Part shown: positions 32,901 to 43,214 of the stretch, piece by piece | How positions within the stretch are numbered: the stretch's first letter is position 1 | Layout of the letters: each line of letters begins with the position of its first letter | Assembly (NCBI GenBank): GCA_934045905.1 | Contig: OW203773.1 | Span: 20,075,246-20,139,245 of the forward strand | Direction of reading: 5' to 3' | DNA: 64,000 nt | Source: Leuctra nigra | Taxonomy: Eukaryota; Arthropoda; Insecta; Plecoptera; Leuctridae | Position numbers and translations under genes: made by a program | Notes under the pieces: model-generated | Seen by the model: only the letters and a program-made list of their open reading frames with translations | The model's database searches: none | Told to the model about the DNA's origin: nothing

Positions 32901-33290
32901 ACACCAATATATACAATAACCATCTCTCAATTCTTTATACCCTTCTCCTCTCCATTTTGTTTCACTCAAACCCAACACATGCATCTTTCTCTCTTTCATT
33001 TCATCAATCACTTCTTCTATTTTCCCATTTAACGTGACAATATTTATTGTTCCCATCCTTATAACTTCTCTTCTTCTATATCTGTAACCTCCACCTTCCC
33101 TATTAGTCTTGCTTTTCTTCACATACTTCATCATTCTCCTTCCTATAATATTATCCTTGAAACCCAACTTGTCCGAAAACCCCGCTTCGACTGAGTCCAA
33201 ACATTCCAAACATTCACAAAACATTCACAAACACAAACATTCACAAACATTCACAAACATCCAAACATTCACTGCGAAATTTAATTAAAA
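29958..33290 (-). mobile_element. RTE-like LINE with intact EN-RT ORF
   Basis: The 3' end on the minus strand is a long A run (T at 29959-29986). The ORF occupies 30153-33224. The 5' edge is a short tandem stretch of CATTCACAAA units (33195-33270). The ORF start overlaps this stretch, so the element is probably 5'-truncated, with the first codons formed from the junction. The peptide just before the endonuclease (SDKLGFKDNIIG) resembles the ORF1-ORF2 overlap of the element at 53-58 kb. Confidence 0.88.
30153..33224 (-). CDS. RTE-like endonuclease and reverse transcriptase
   Basis: 1023 residues. Endonuclease about 57-295: MGTINIVTLNGK, GLSETKWRGEG, VYAPQVGR, GDLNAKVGRERRG, IDYIIYSD and GDHRLLIADIR. 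RT about 520-800: NGRSPGVDEISVEMIK, VPLFKKGDRKKCSNYRGITL, EQYGFRRNRSTIDLIFAIRT, FLDIEKAYDHLPR, GVRQGSVLSPLLFIMVMD and YADD at about 767-770. The C terminus has ERLRWFGKLKRM and KVGRPRDRWIEQVK, and an acidic tail encoded by a CTT-rich tract at 30120-30200. The pattern is the RTE-type (craniofacial-development-protein-2-like) endonuclease-RT. The frame is open throughout. The true start may be an internal Met near residue 57. Confidence 0.92.
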   Translation of the reverse strand: MFCECLECLDSVEAGFSDKLGFKDNIIGRRMMKYVKKSKTNREGGGYRYRRREVIRMGTINIVTLNGKIEEVIDEMKERKMHVLGLSETKWRGEGYKELRDGYCIYWCGDKECKFGVAIILCQEMKSKVVQVEYINERLIKLKLFFEEMLVEILQVYAPQVGRKMAEKETFLELVEENISLESTFVMGDLNAKVGRERRGFEKVLGKNGYGSRNKEGENLLEVCARNGLVIGNSMFEKNEKNMITRYGWDGRSKSVIDYIIYSDALRKMVLDVKVVPHVAFDGDHRLLIADIRMPRKCVERRKAKRRRKLKVWRLQNDEIRKEFKMAIEENMPVGDLNLVEEEWMSFKNAILTITENICGRTKGLRRRKETPWWTNAIKCAVRKKRKAWVKKEECRTILNINKYQRMKRYVHFLVSEEKSKTMNAFVKCLERDFEANKKMLYSVVKCKRQDNRTTNYMVNERGCLTNDVEEIQDMWKHYFSKLLNDDKGGTEDKEISEECDKLNCPDDMVMFGEVEVAVKGMKNGRSPGVDEISVEMIKAGGKAGLEWFYRVVASAWIQKTVPRDWRRGVIVPLFKKGDRKKCSNYRGITLMSQGAKIYERIIEKRIRSVVEEDLKDEQYGFRRNRSTIDLIFAIRTIMERNWEMGKEIWLVFLDIEKAYDHLPRDRVWESLEKREIDKKLIERVQSLYVGCESCVETVGGRTGWFSVRSGVRQGSVLSPLLFIMVMDDIIREVERNEDLDSQTGVYADDVVIWGETEELVQKKVDVWNEVIKRYEMKISSEKSEYLVLEKKKNGLVRNGLKLDGKDIKQVEDFSYLGSLVTKDGKCSKEVKRRIQKADGFYQKVRKLVWNRDLPLKFKLVLYKQYFLPILCYGAVTWNLGWKEESMVQAEEMKFVRGMANISMKEHVRSMVIRKKMGVESVGFKIGRERLRWFGKLKRMKDSRRAKSEFGKYVEGKRKVGRPRDRWIEQVKRDVEERGERWEEVERKHLWENQELWEQIVTKVEVVEEDEDEEEKDGGEEEE

Positions 33291-34048
33291 TTTATCACTT
33301 TTAGCGAAATTTCAGGTTGTGATATATATCAAGTGAAATTTATAATGGAATGACATTATAATGTAGGTAGGTAACCTAATTTATTTTAAAACAGGAAGTT
33401 AGTAGATTAAGCAGAAAAACTAACAAACAACTAATATGTAAAATAAGTCAACTATTTTCCGCTGAAACCAAGATACCGATCGTGCTAAAAATAAATAATG
33501 CTGTAGAATTTATAAAAAACTTGGCACGAGTTTTTACTACATTTGACCTCTTACAAAATACAAGCATCAAATCATAGATGCCAGCCAGAAGTGTTGGCCG
33601 TAAGCCATAAACTTGAAAACATTGAGTCAGAAATGAGAGTTGAGATATCCAGGTGTATATGTTCTCAAAACTACTGAAACTATCACACAACTATTAAATA
33701 GTCAAACAAAAGACCACTTTAAACGAAATCAGTAATCACTAATCACTGATGAGTGATGAGTATTTTGGTATTTGGTTTAAAAATCCTGTTATAAGTTGGT
33801 AAAATGCCTCCCTAGATATGGGTCTTCAATGTGGATTCTAGTTCCATTCTCTCGTGGACACATGGACAACTTTAGGTTGATCAACTTGGTTCTCACTTGT
33901 ACAGTGTCTCATTATCAGATTAAGATTTTCAGACTTTACATTTAGATTTTTAGATTTTTTGCATTACTTTGGATAGGCAATTTTAATTTAAGACTTTTAG
34001 GAGAAAATATAACAAATTATAGAAAATGTTTCCACTAATCACACGCAC
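33291..34048. other. No gene recognised
   Basis: AT-rich, with a TAGGTAGGTA run near 33365. Minus frame 33448-33690 shows no family pattern. Confidence 0.5.
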
Positions 34049-35120
34049 CCCAGTGAACACAGGTCGTCCCAGGGACAGACTATTTTTAGGATATCCTAGC
34101 CTAAAGTAGGACATCCTACTAGGATGTCCTGGGTACCTCCCTGGGATATCCTAATAAAGGAAGAAGATCCTTTTTTAGGAACATTCTTCCTAAATTAGGC
34201 AATTGCCTTTTTTAGGAAGAATTGTCCTAAAAATGGCTGCTACTGAAATCCTATTTTAGGACAATTCTTCCTAAATTAGGCAATTGCCTTTTTTAGGAAG
34301 AATTGTCCTAAAAATGGCTGCTATTGAAATATTTTTAAAAGTTTCTACAACTGTCAACAGAGTACTCTGCCCTTCGACTTCACAATATAGATTTTTAATT
34401 TCAGCATAATCTCTTTATCGTTGTTTTTAAGTAAGTTATATTATTTCCAAAATCTGCCAAGTATTATAAGATATTATAACAAAAAGAGACATGTCCTATT
34501 GGATGATAGAAAAAATGTGTATTTCTTTTATTTTGTACTGGAACCTAAGTTGTCACCTTGGAGTCGGAGCCATATTTTTTGGATGCAAACATTGATAACT
34601 GAATTAAGAATATGAATAATGCGAATCGTGCGAATTGCTGTCGGTGCAAATAGAATCTGTCTATTAAATATGGCAATTGCATACCAATAGGGGAAAATTA
34701 TCTTCCATAGGAAATACCATTCTATTATAATAATAATGAAAAATTATATATTAAATTTGTCATTTTCATCCTAATTTAGGAAAAGCATCTACCTAAATAA
34801 GAAAATGACGTCCTAAAGTAGGACAATGTATATCTTAAATTAGGCAGTTTCATCTTAATTTAGGAAAAGTATCGACCTAAATTAGGAAATGACGTCCTAA
34901 ACTAGGACAATGGATATCCTAAATTAGGCAGTGTCGTCCTTTTTTAGGAAGGTCGGCCTAATTTAGGACGTACCTGGGATCGAAAAACTTGTGTAATTAG
35001 GACACTCTGGGGACACTCTGGGGATCATTTTAGGCCGAGTTTAGGATGGACTGGGGATGTCCTACCTAAGTAAGTAGTCTGTCCTGGGGACGTCCCAGGT
35101 ACGTCCTAGTGTTCACTGGG
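34049..35120. mobile_element. DNA element with TCCTAAATTAGG arrays, copy 1
   Basis: Ends CCCAGTGAACAC and GTGTTCACTGGG are perfect 12-bp inverted repeats. The interior is dominated by near-palindromic units of AGGACNTCCTA and CCTAAATTAGGA at both flanks, around a core of about 400 bp without them. No coding; frame 34421-34615 has no family pattern. I did not find a matching target duplication. Confidence 0.8.
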
Positions 35121-35550
35121 ACATAGTGTTGGGATTTTTCATGAAATTTTTCTTTGTGAAAATTTTCATGAAAATTTTCAATGTTTTGAATCCTGAGGAA
35201 GGTAAATGTTTTTTTTTTAAATTATTTTTCTCGTAGGTGCACCGACATTTTTAAACGTATTTCTATCACGCATAATAATGTAACACACCTCCATTAATAC
35301 TTTACAAAATAAAACAATTGAAAATATACTGAAAGGTCCTCTGTAAATGAGTATTTTCAAGAATTCAAGATGAACATTTTCAAGTCCCAACACTACACTT
35401 TCTACACTTCAACACTTTTTCTAGAAGACAGATTTATTTAACGTCAAAATACACTATAGTACCATATTGATTCAACACTACCTCAACAGCAGGCAAAAAC
35501 GAAATAACAGAGAAAGTGTCATTTGAGTGACCACAACAAAATAGAGATAG
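35121..35550. other. No gene recognised
   Basis: AT-rich; an ATTTTCATGAAAATTTTCAT palindromic stretch at about 35140-35180. Confidence 0.5.
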
Positions 35551-35573
35551 ACAGCCATATCTGTTCCGTAAAA

Positions 35574-35838
35574 AAATTACGGAACAGGTATGGCTGAGTG
35601 GTAACGCTCTGAACTTGTATTCCGGAGGCCCGGATTCGATTCCCGCGGCCGTCCTTCCTGACTGGGGTTTTGTCGTGGTATTCCCTCAGTCGAGAGGCAC
35701 ATGCAGGAAAGATACCCTACTAATAGGCCACGACCGCGTCCTTCCCACTTACCATTCATACTTCCCAATCATCATCATATAACCATTCATCCGTCACCAT
35801 TAGCCTAGCTGCAGAACAGTGCGACGTTAAACCCCAAT
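35574..35838 (+). repeat. tRNA-derived SINE, second family, most complete copy
   Basis: A box TGGCTGAGTGGTAACGC, B box GGATTCGATTCCC, body CGGCCGTCCTTCCTGACTGG and AGGCCACGACCGCGTCC, then the conserved tail CCATTAGCCTAGCTGCAGAA and CAGTGCGACGTTAAACCCC. The first 20 bases are inverted just upstream at 35552-35571. Confidence 0.88.
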
Positions 35839-35896
35839 TACAAAAAATATGAGATAGACAATGAATTTAAAATATCTAAATTCAGCACTGGGGGAC

Positions 35897-36009
35897 TATT
35901 CTAAATTTCCTTGTCGTCTTGTTTTACTTGATACGGTGTCACTGCTATCTATTTAACATGGTAGTGACACCGTATCAATTGATACGAGATGACAAGGGAA
36001 TTTAGAATA
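35897..36009. repeat. Hairpin of about 45-bp arms
   Basis: TATTCTAAATTTCCTTGTCG, GATACGGTGTCACTG and their complements form arms 35897-35944 and 35962-36009, with a few mismatches. Confidence 0.75.
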
Positions 36010-36045
36010 ACTACCATTTACAGTTTTTGGACAGAGAGACAGTGT

Positions 36046-36450
36046 AAATTATTATTATTATTATTATTATTATTAAGTCTATATTCTCAACAGAGCCAGG
36101 CTCCACTAGTGAGAATGTAATATAGAGAAGGGAGGAGAGGAAACCCGGTACCGGCATGTAGCCTACTCCTGACGAAAGATACCAAGGGGACCAACGGCTT
36201 AACGTCCCTTCCGAAGGACGGTGTAACATTCACAGCACAAGCCTCCACAACCCGCGCCGTCGAGAGACTGATAACAGGTGGAGGGAGGTCGTCACACTAA
36301 CCTCCAAACACCCCAGTCTCTCTGACCCAACGGCAGCAACCTGGCAAGGCAGAGTTGAATGGTCACCCATCCAATTGCTGACCGCGCTCAATGTTGCTTA
36401 ACCTCGGTGATCTAACGAGAACCGAGGTAACTGTGACAGACCATAGAGAT
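36046..36450 (-). repeat. 5S rRNA-derived SINE
   Basis: Read on the minus strand the head (about 36446-36350) matches 5S rRNA: CGGTTCTCGTTAGATCACCG, then AGGTTAAGCAACATTGAGCG, CGGTCAG and TTGGATGGGTGACC, which contain the internal box A and box C promoter elements. A body of about 280 bases follows, with GGACGTTAAGCCGTTGGTCC, and it ends in an (AAT)n tail (36046-36075). This is the layout of SINE3-type elements. The 5S 5' and 3' ends are missing and diverged, so this is not a 5S gene. Confidence 0.85.
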
Positions 36451-36455
36451 TCACT

Positions 36456-36710
36456 ATACCTACTTGTCAGACGATGTCCAAAACTTTCGACCAGTCCCCT
36501 ACGCAAGTAGACCAAGTAGTGCAACTGACAACTCTTTCAGTTACCAGAGCTAAATAAAAGGCTAATAACAGCCAACTGTTCACTTGATTAGCTACCATTT
36601 GTATCGTCAAAACTAACATGAAGCTCGCCATCAAACCAAGTGTAACCTCCAACCGAGCTGCAAGACCGGCCGATAGCTTATCTTCCACATAGCTACAATA
36701 GCAAGCAATA
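36456..36710. other. No gene recognised
   Basis: Non-repetitive by eye; minus frame 36467-36688 (73 codons) has hydrophobic stretches but no splice sites or family pattern that I can support. Confidence 0.4.
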
Positions 36711-38660
36711 TACCCTGCTTGAAAAATCTCGACTAGTTTCTGGAGTAAGTCCAGACACCAGAACTAGTCAGACAAGACCAGAAATGGTGTCCAGACATAC
36801 TCCAGAAATTGGAACAGACAAAATCAGAATCAGACAATAACAGACAATACCAGACAATTACAGAACACATTTCACTTTCTTTTATCAGAGTTGTCCAGAC
36901 ATATCAGACATAACCAGACGAAAGTGAATTGGAACTTACAAGAAACTATCAGACTTTACCAGACAAATGTCTTGGAACTTACAAGAATTTATCAGAAATA
37001 ATAAGATATTACCAGACCGTGAATATACCAGCCATAACCAGAAGTAATCAGACATTACCAGACCGAATACACCAGACATAACCAGAAGTTCTCAGACATT
37101 ACCAGACTATACCAGACATATCCAGAAGTTATCAGACATTACCTGACTGACTATACCAGAAATATCCAGACCTAATCAGACATTACCAGGCCGACTATAC
37201 CAGACCTATCCAGAAGTTTTCAGACATTACCAGAATATACCAGACATATCCAGAAGTAATCAGACCTTACCAGACTAAACCAGACATATCCAGAAGTATT
37301 CAGACATTACCAGACCGATATACCAGACATATCCAGAAGTAATCAGACCTTACCGGACTATACCAGACATATCCAGAAGTTATCAGACATTACCAGACTA
37401 TACCAGACATATCCAGAAGTAGTCAGACATTACCGGACTATACCAGACATATCCAGAAGTTATCAGACATCACTAGACATATCCAGAAGTAATCAGATAT
37501 CACCAGACTATACCAGACATATCCAGAAGTTGTCAGACATTACCAGACCGATATACCAGACATATCCAGAAGTTATCAGACATCACCAGACTATACCAGA
37601 CATATCCAGAAGTTATCGGACATTACCAGACTATACCAGACATATCTAGAAGTTATCAGACATCACCAGACTATACCAGAAGTTATCAGACATCACCAGA
37701 CTATACCAGACATATCCAGAAGTTATCAGACATTTCCAGACTACACCAGACATATCCAGAAGTTATCAGACATTACCAGACCGATATACCAGACATATCC
37801 AGAAGTTATCAGACCTTACCGGACTATACCAGACATATCCAGAAGTTATCAGACATTACCAGACTATACCAGACATATCCAGAAGTAGTCAGACATTACC
37901 GGACTATACCAGACATATCCAGAAGTTATCAGACATCACCAGACATATCCAGAAGTAATCAGATATCACCAGACTATACCAGACATATCCAGAAGTTGTC
38001 AGACATTACCAGACCGATATACCAGACATATCCAGAAGTTATCAGACATCACCAGACTATACCAGACATATCCAGAAGTTATCGGACATTACCAGACTAT
38101 ACCAGACATATCTAGAAGTTATCAGACATCACCAGACTATACCAGACATATCCAGAAGTTATCAGACATTACCAGACACATCCAGAAGTTATCAGACATT
38201 ACCAGACACATCCAGAAGTTATCAGACATCACCAGACTATACCAGACATATCCAGAAGTTATCAGACATTATCAGACATATCCAGAAGTATACAGACATT
38301 ACCGGACTGACTACCAGAAATATCCAGACCTATTGACATGACCAGACCGACTATACCAGCCATATTTAGAAGTTATCAGACATTACCAGACTATACCAGA
38401 AATATCCAGAAGTAATCAGACATTACCAGACTGATTATGCCAGATATATACGGACCTAATCAGAAATTGCCAGACCGACTATACCAGACATATCCAGAAA
38501 TTATCAGACATTACCAGACTGATTATGCCAGATATATCCAGACCTAATCAGACATTACCGGAGTTGGACCGACTATACCAGACCAAGGTGTCTATAGAAG
38601 TTGGTATACCAGACATATCCAGAAGCTCCAGAAGTTATCAGACATTACCAGACCGATTAT
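36711..38660 (+). repeat. CCAGACATAT tandem array
   Basis: About 1.9 kb of degenerate 8-12 base units (CCAGAAGTTATCAGACATTA and similar) with a higher-order period near 40 bases and larger duplicated blocks (37.3-37.7 and 37.8-38.1 kb are nearly the same). It starts next to ACCCTGCTTGAAAAA (36711). The same terminal sequence, reversed, ends the other array at 51536. No coding. Confidence 0.9.
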
Positions 38661-39842
38661 ACCTAAAACCAGATATCCAGATGTGTTCCACTAGGATGAT
38701 ACCATTACAAATGTAAGATTGATGAATGTTGAAAAACAGTATCGAACAAAATACGAGTATGTAAAGATTCGGAACAATAAAAGGTCTTAAAAGTTCCATA
38801 ATTCCGAAGCATTTCTAGGTGTTATTTCGTAATGCATTCAACAGCCCATAGATTTGAATTCATCAAGAATTTAGAAGAGCATGTGTGTGGCCAGAATTAA
38901 TATCACACTTTTAGTGTAAATTTATTTTATCATTAGATATTTCGCACAGGTGCCTACTTACTTGCATATTATATAATTATCATGTAGAATGTCAATATCA
39001 CAATAATATAAATGCAATGGGTATGTAAATCATTTTTGTATATAATTGAATCTATTTTCAAAATATTTTTATATAAAATGATTATAAATATGCCCATACA
39101 TATTATACAAGATCTGCACAAGGGATACGTTTCCACACAAAATCTCAATGAAATCTTTAAAAAAAAATTAGAATGGAAACTCGTTTTCCTAGACTGTATG
39201 TACTTACGCTTAATATTTTGCTTAATTACATGCATTACATCAACATTGGAGACAATATATTGGTTAAAAGAGCCAGTGCACAGCATGTGCACAGTAAGGT
39301 GCAATGCCAATCACTGTCATAACCTCCGAGCTCTGACTTATGGCATGATATCATAATATTGGAGAATATTTGGTACCATTGGCCCCTTGAATCAGACCCA
39401 GTCGTTGACCACCTATTTCAATCTTAGTAAAACAATCTTCCGTATGCATTCTCATGCAGGGTTCACTAGGTCCTGTTCTATAAGCGCATGAGATCAAGGA
39501 AATTTGTTCGGAAATGAACACAATTGGCTTAAAAGAAAGTATTGAACCATTAATTTAACATTAAAGAAATTATTGGTTTTAATTACTATCTAATAAAGGT
39601 GAAAGTCTTTATGTGAATAATCGTTGTGTCGGGGTGGAGGGAAATGGCACCAGGAGAGTATTTTGACAGCATTCAAGCTATTCAACATGTGGGAATTTAT
39701 TAATTTATGGGTTCAACATTCTTTACAAAGTTTTAACATCTAACTTTTAATAAAAACGCTAAAAATCAAGGACAAATGGAAACGATGGTTCATTCAACAG
39801 TTGCAATAATATTTCATGTTTGTGTTGAAATATGAAACTGTT
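38661..39842. other. No gene recognised
   Basis: AT-rich. Overlapping frames on both strands at 38969-39356 show no family pattern. Confidence 0.5.
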
Positions 39843-39848
39843 TTTATT
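39843..39848 (-). terminator. Poly(A) signal of the candidate small gene
   Basis: AATAAA on the minus strand about 78 bases past the stop at 39926-39928. Confidence 0.4.
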
Positions 39849-39925
39849 AATCATAATGTAATAATTGTAATACACTATTAAAAATTAACTCACAACTAAA
39901 TTTGGCCCTGTAAAAAATTTAATAC

Positions 39926-40065
39926 CTATAGACAAATGGAAACAATATAATTACAAAATATAAAAATGCATTGGATGGAGCGGTTACCGATCCTGGTTTG
40001 CAGTTCTTCGCCTCTATACAATGGAATTTTGTCATCGGCTTTCAAAGAGGCTGTGGCTATATGTC
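39926..40065 (-). CDS. Candidate terminal exon of a small unknown protein
   Basis: An acceptor with a strong pyrimidine tract (TTTTCTCTTCATTTCATTTT then ACAG) opens a frame reading HIATASLKADDKIPLYRGEE, then LQTRIGNRSIQC and a hydrophobic end, with a TAG at 39926-39928 and AATAAA downstream. It is richer in G+C than its surroundings. It needs a preceding exon ending in phase 1; the exon at 47670-47802 fits. I do not recognise the protein. It was found by reading splice sites, not from a long ORF. Confidence 0.4.
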
Positions 40066-40352
40066 CTGTAAAATGAAATGAAGAGAAAAGTAGTCACGAG
40101 ATACATTAAAAATAATTTTATCTCATTACCGTCACAATAAAAAATCTTGGTACTGGGTATAGAGGGACGAGTAAGAAGGTAGTGTGCATGCCTTTGCACA
40201 CTACCTGCTGAGAAGTCTTGCCAAGATCATTGTAATATTGTCTTGATTGTATTTCTAGAAAGTTTGACTCTAATTTTTTTTTAAATGATAATATTTTACT
40301 TCTTTTGGCGAGATCTTGTATTCTTGTTTAGATTTTTTTTTTTGATTTAGAC

Positions 40353-41032
40353 CAGCGTTTCTTATACTTTTCTACCCCGCGGACCCCCTTAAAACATAGG
40401 TAGTTTAGTTTGTTGTCGCGGACCTCCAAAACTTACCCGTAACATTTTTGGAATATTCCCCCATTCATCATATCAGATTAGAATTCTATTCTTTATTCCC
40501 AAAGATAGTCTAACTTTGATAATAATATGAAATAATAAAAATTATTGGAATGTAGCATTATTTTTCATTTAAATATTTGTATTCTATATTAGTACGGCAC
40601 GACTAATTACGGGGAAACATTTTGCGCACGAAACAATGTGGGGAGGGCCCCTTAGCGACAAGGGATAGGTCCGAAAAGACCGGGAAATTTTTGAAATTCG
40701 AAAGTGAATTTGGACTATATTTACCTATGCGATTTGGACAATAATTTTTGTCGTTTTTATTTTTGGCTTACAAAGTATTTTTTCACAATAATGAGAACAT
40801 GTTTAAAAAAAATTAATGTAATTTTAGTGACGTAGAGTTAAGAATTACTCCACAATAGGAGGAAGGGGAGAAGAAGCACACACTTAAACATGTATACCTA
40901 CCCTATATTTTTATTGAGTTTAAGTGTATTTTAAATTTTATATTTAAACCCAATATAAATATTCAATGCTATTTCTTGAGTCTTCGCGGAGTCTTTGTGA
41001 GGCCTCCGCGGACCATAATTTAAGAATCGCTG
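40353..41032. mobile_element. Non-autonomous hAT-type element (CAGCGTTTCTTA ends)
   Basis: Starts CAGCGTTTCTTATACTT and ends TTAAGAATCGCTG, with CCCGCGGACC and CCGCGGACC subterminal pairs. Flanks atttagac (40345-40352) and attcagac (41033-41040) are an 8-bp duplication with one mismatch. No transposase. Confidence 0.85.
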
Positions 41033-41316
41033 ATTCAGACAATGAAATTGTAAATATTTGACAAAATCTTGTTAAGATCTTGGAAATAGTTTCAGCAGGG
41101 AAGTCCCTTCTTGGGTACTAAAACATCATCATTGAATGTGGTAAATGTAGTAATGCCATGCCCCAAGTTTAAGAATCGCTGATTCAGACAATGAAATTGT
41201 AAATATTTGACAAAATCTTGTTAAGATCTTGGAAATAGTTTCAGCAGGGAAGTCCCTTCTTGGGTACTAAAACATCATCATTGAATGTGGTAAATGTAGT
41301 AATGCCATGCCCCAAG
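41019..41316 (+). repeat. Exact tandem duplication of 149 bp
   Basis: 41019-41167 and 41168-41316 appear identical (start TTTAAGAATCGCTGATTCAG, end GCCATGCCCCAAG). The unit includes the last bases of the hAT-type element and its target duplication, so the duplication is younger than the insertion. An assembly artefact is possible. Confidence 0.88.
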
Positions 41317-42895
41317 TTTTTTTCTGAAATAAAGAATCGTTGAATATTACATCAGTGATTTGTTTTAGATAGACTAGTACAATAAGCGTCTTTAATTACC
41401 ATTCAAAACAGTGTTTCATGACGGAATTGGTTTGGTGCCATTGTTTTGTTGGATCATGTTACTTGGATTGTTCAATGAAGAATTCTGTAACATAAATTAC
41501 TTATTTAAATAGACACCGTACAACATAAATCAAAATAATATACAAATACAAATTGAAATCAGTCAAAGGTATGTAATAACTGAGGATATTATCTCATATG
41601 TTTTACGTAGCACAGTTATATCTTCAACTTACTAAACTAGGAAATAGCTCGGTGTAACGCGTTGATAAGCGAGATCTTGGCAAGAGTTTCAGCAGGGCAG
41701 TCCCTTCTTGGGTATTATCACATCATGTGGTGAATGTAGTAATGCCATGTCCCAAGTTTTTCTGAAATAAAACAATCGTTACCTATGTTAATATTATTAT
41801 TATTATACTCAGATATTGCCTGAGTATAATATAACATCAGTGATCTGATTTAGAAGTGTCCTTAATTACCATTAAACAGTGCATTCTTGACGGAATTGGT
41901 TTGGTGCCATTGTTTTGTTGGATCATGTTACTTGGATTGTTGAATGAAAAATTCTGTAACAGAAATTACTTATTTAAATAGACACCGTACAACATTAATC
42001 AAAATAATATGCAAATACAAATTGAAAACAGTCGAAGGTATGTAATAACTGAGGATATTATCTCATATGTTTTACCAAATACATTAATAATAGTTAATGT
42101 ATGTTAATTAATGTGTGTTAATTTATTAAAGTAATTGGTTATATCTTCAACTTACTAAACTAGGAAATAGCTCGGTGTAACGCGTTGATAAGCGAGATCT
42201 TGGCAAGAGTTTCAGCAGGGCAGTCCCTTCTTGAGTATTATCACATCATGTGGTGAATGTAGTAATGCCATGTCCCAAGTTTTTCTGAAATAAAACAATC
42301 GTTATGTTAATATTATTATTATTATTATACTCAGATATTGCCTGAATATATAACATCAGTGATATGATTTAGAAGTGTCCTTAATTACCATTAAATAGCA
42401 CATTCATGACGGAATTGGTTTGGTGCCATTGTTTTGTTAGATCATGTTACTTGGATTGTTCAATGAAAAATTCTGTAACAGAAATTACTTATTTAAATAG
42501 ACACCGTACAACATTAATCAAAATAATATACAAATACAAATTGAAAACAGTCAAAGGTATGTAATAACTGAGGATATTATCTCATATGTTTTACGTAGCA
42601 CAGTTATATCTTCAACTTACTAAACTAGGAAATAGCTCGGTGTAACGCGTTGATAAGCGAGATCTTGGCAAGTGTTTCAGCAGGGCAGTCCCTTCTTGGG
42701 TATTATCACATCATGTGGTGAATGTAGTAATGCCATGTCCCAAGTTTTTCTGAAATAAATCAATCGTTTTGATATTATTATTATTATTATACTCAGATAT
42801 TGCCTGAATATTACATCAGTGTCTGTTTTAGAAGTGTCCTTAATTACCATTCAAAACAGTGTTTCATGACGGAATAATAGTACATACATACACTA
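41317..42895 (+). repeat. Tandem array of 460-525 bp units
   Basis: ACTAAACTAGGAAATAGCTC recurs at 41631, 42154 and 42618, each time followed by GGTGTAACGCGTTGATAAGC and TTTCAGCAGGGCAGTCCCTT. TTTGGTGCCATTGTTTTGTT recurs between them. Units differ by small indels and ATT microsatellites. The last unit is partial. The GCGTTGATAAGCGAG segment links it to the GAGCG/CGCTC family. Confidence 0.85.
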
Positions 42896-43214
42896 CATAA
42901 TACATACTACTACTACTACTACATACTATCAGAATTGCAGCATTGCAGCACTTAATTTTGGGTTTCAACTTTCACCTAGACTTTCAGAATCTATTTAGAA
43001 TGCATTGAATATTAGTTGAACAAATTCAAGCACAAGTTCTTGAATTTGTTGACATAACTCTATTCATAGAATATATTTATGTGAGTGAAAGAAAATGGGA
43101 TCTGCCATCAAATTTGATTTTCAGATTTCGCAAATATTCTTTTACCCAAGCTTTTACCACAATGACATTAGAACGAACTTTTGATAGGTACGTAAATTTA
43201 CATTTGTCTTTTTA

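Noticed and set aside
30243..33032. Many plus frames rich in Phe, Ser, Leu and Pro
   Set aside because: Antisense of the RTE-like ORF.
36350..36446. A functional 5S rRNA gene
   Set aside because: Only the internal part matches, with several changes, and it is followed by a SINE body and tail.
36711..38660. CRISPR-like array
   Set aside because: Units are degenerate 8-12 base repeats without constant repeat and unique spacer structure, in a eukaryotic genome.
39012..39356. 114-codon plus frame and its 113-codon antisense
   Set aside because: AT-rich, no family pattern, no splice or codon support on either strand.
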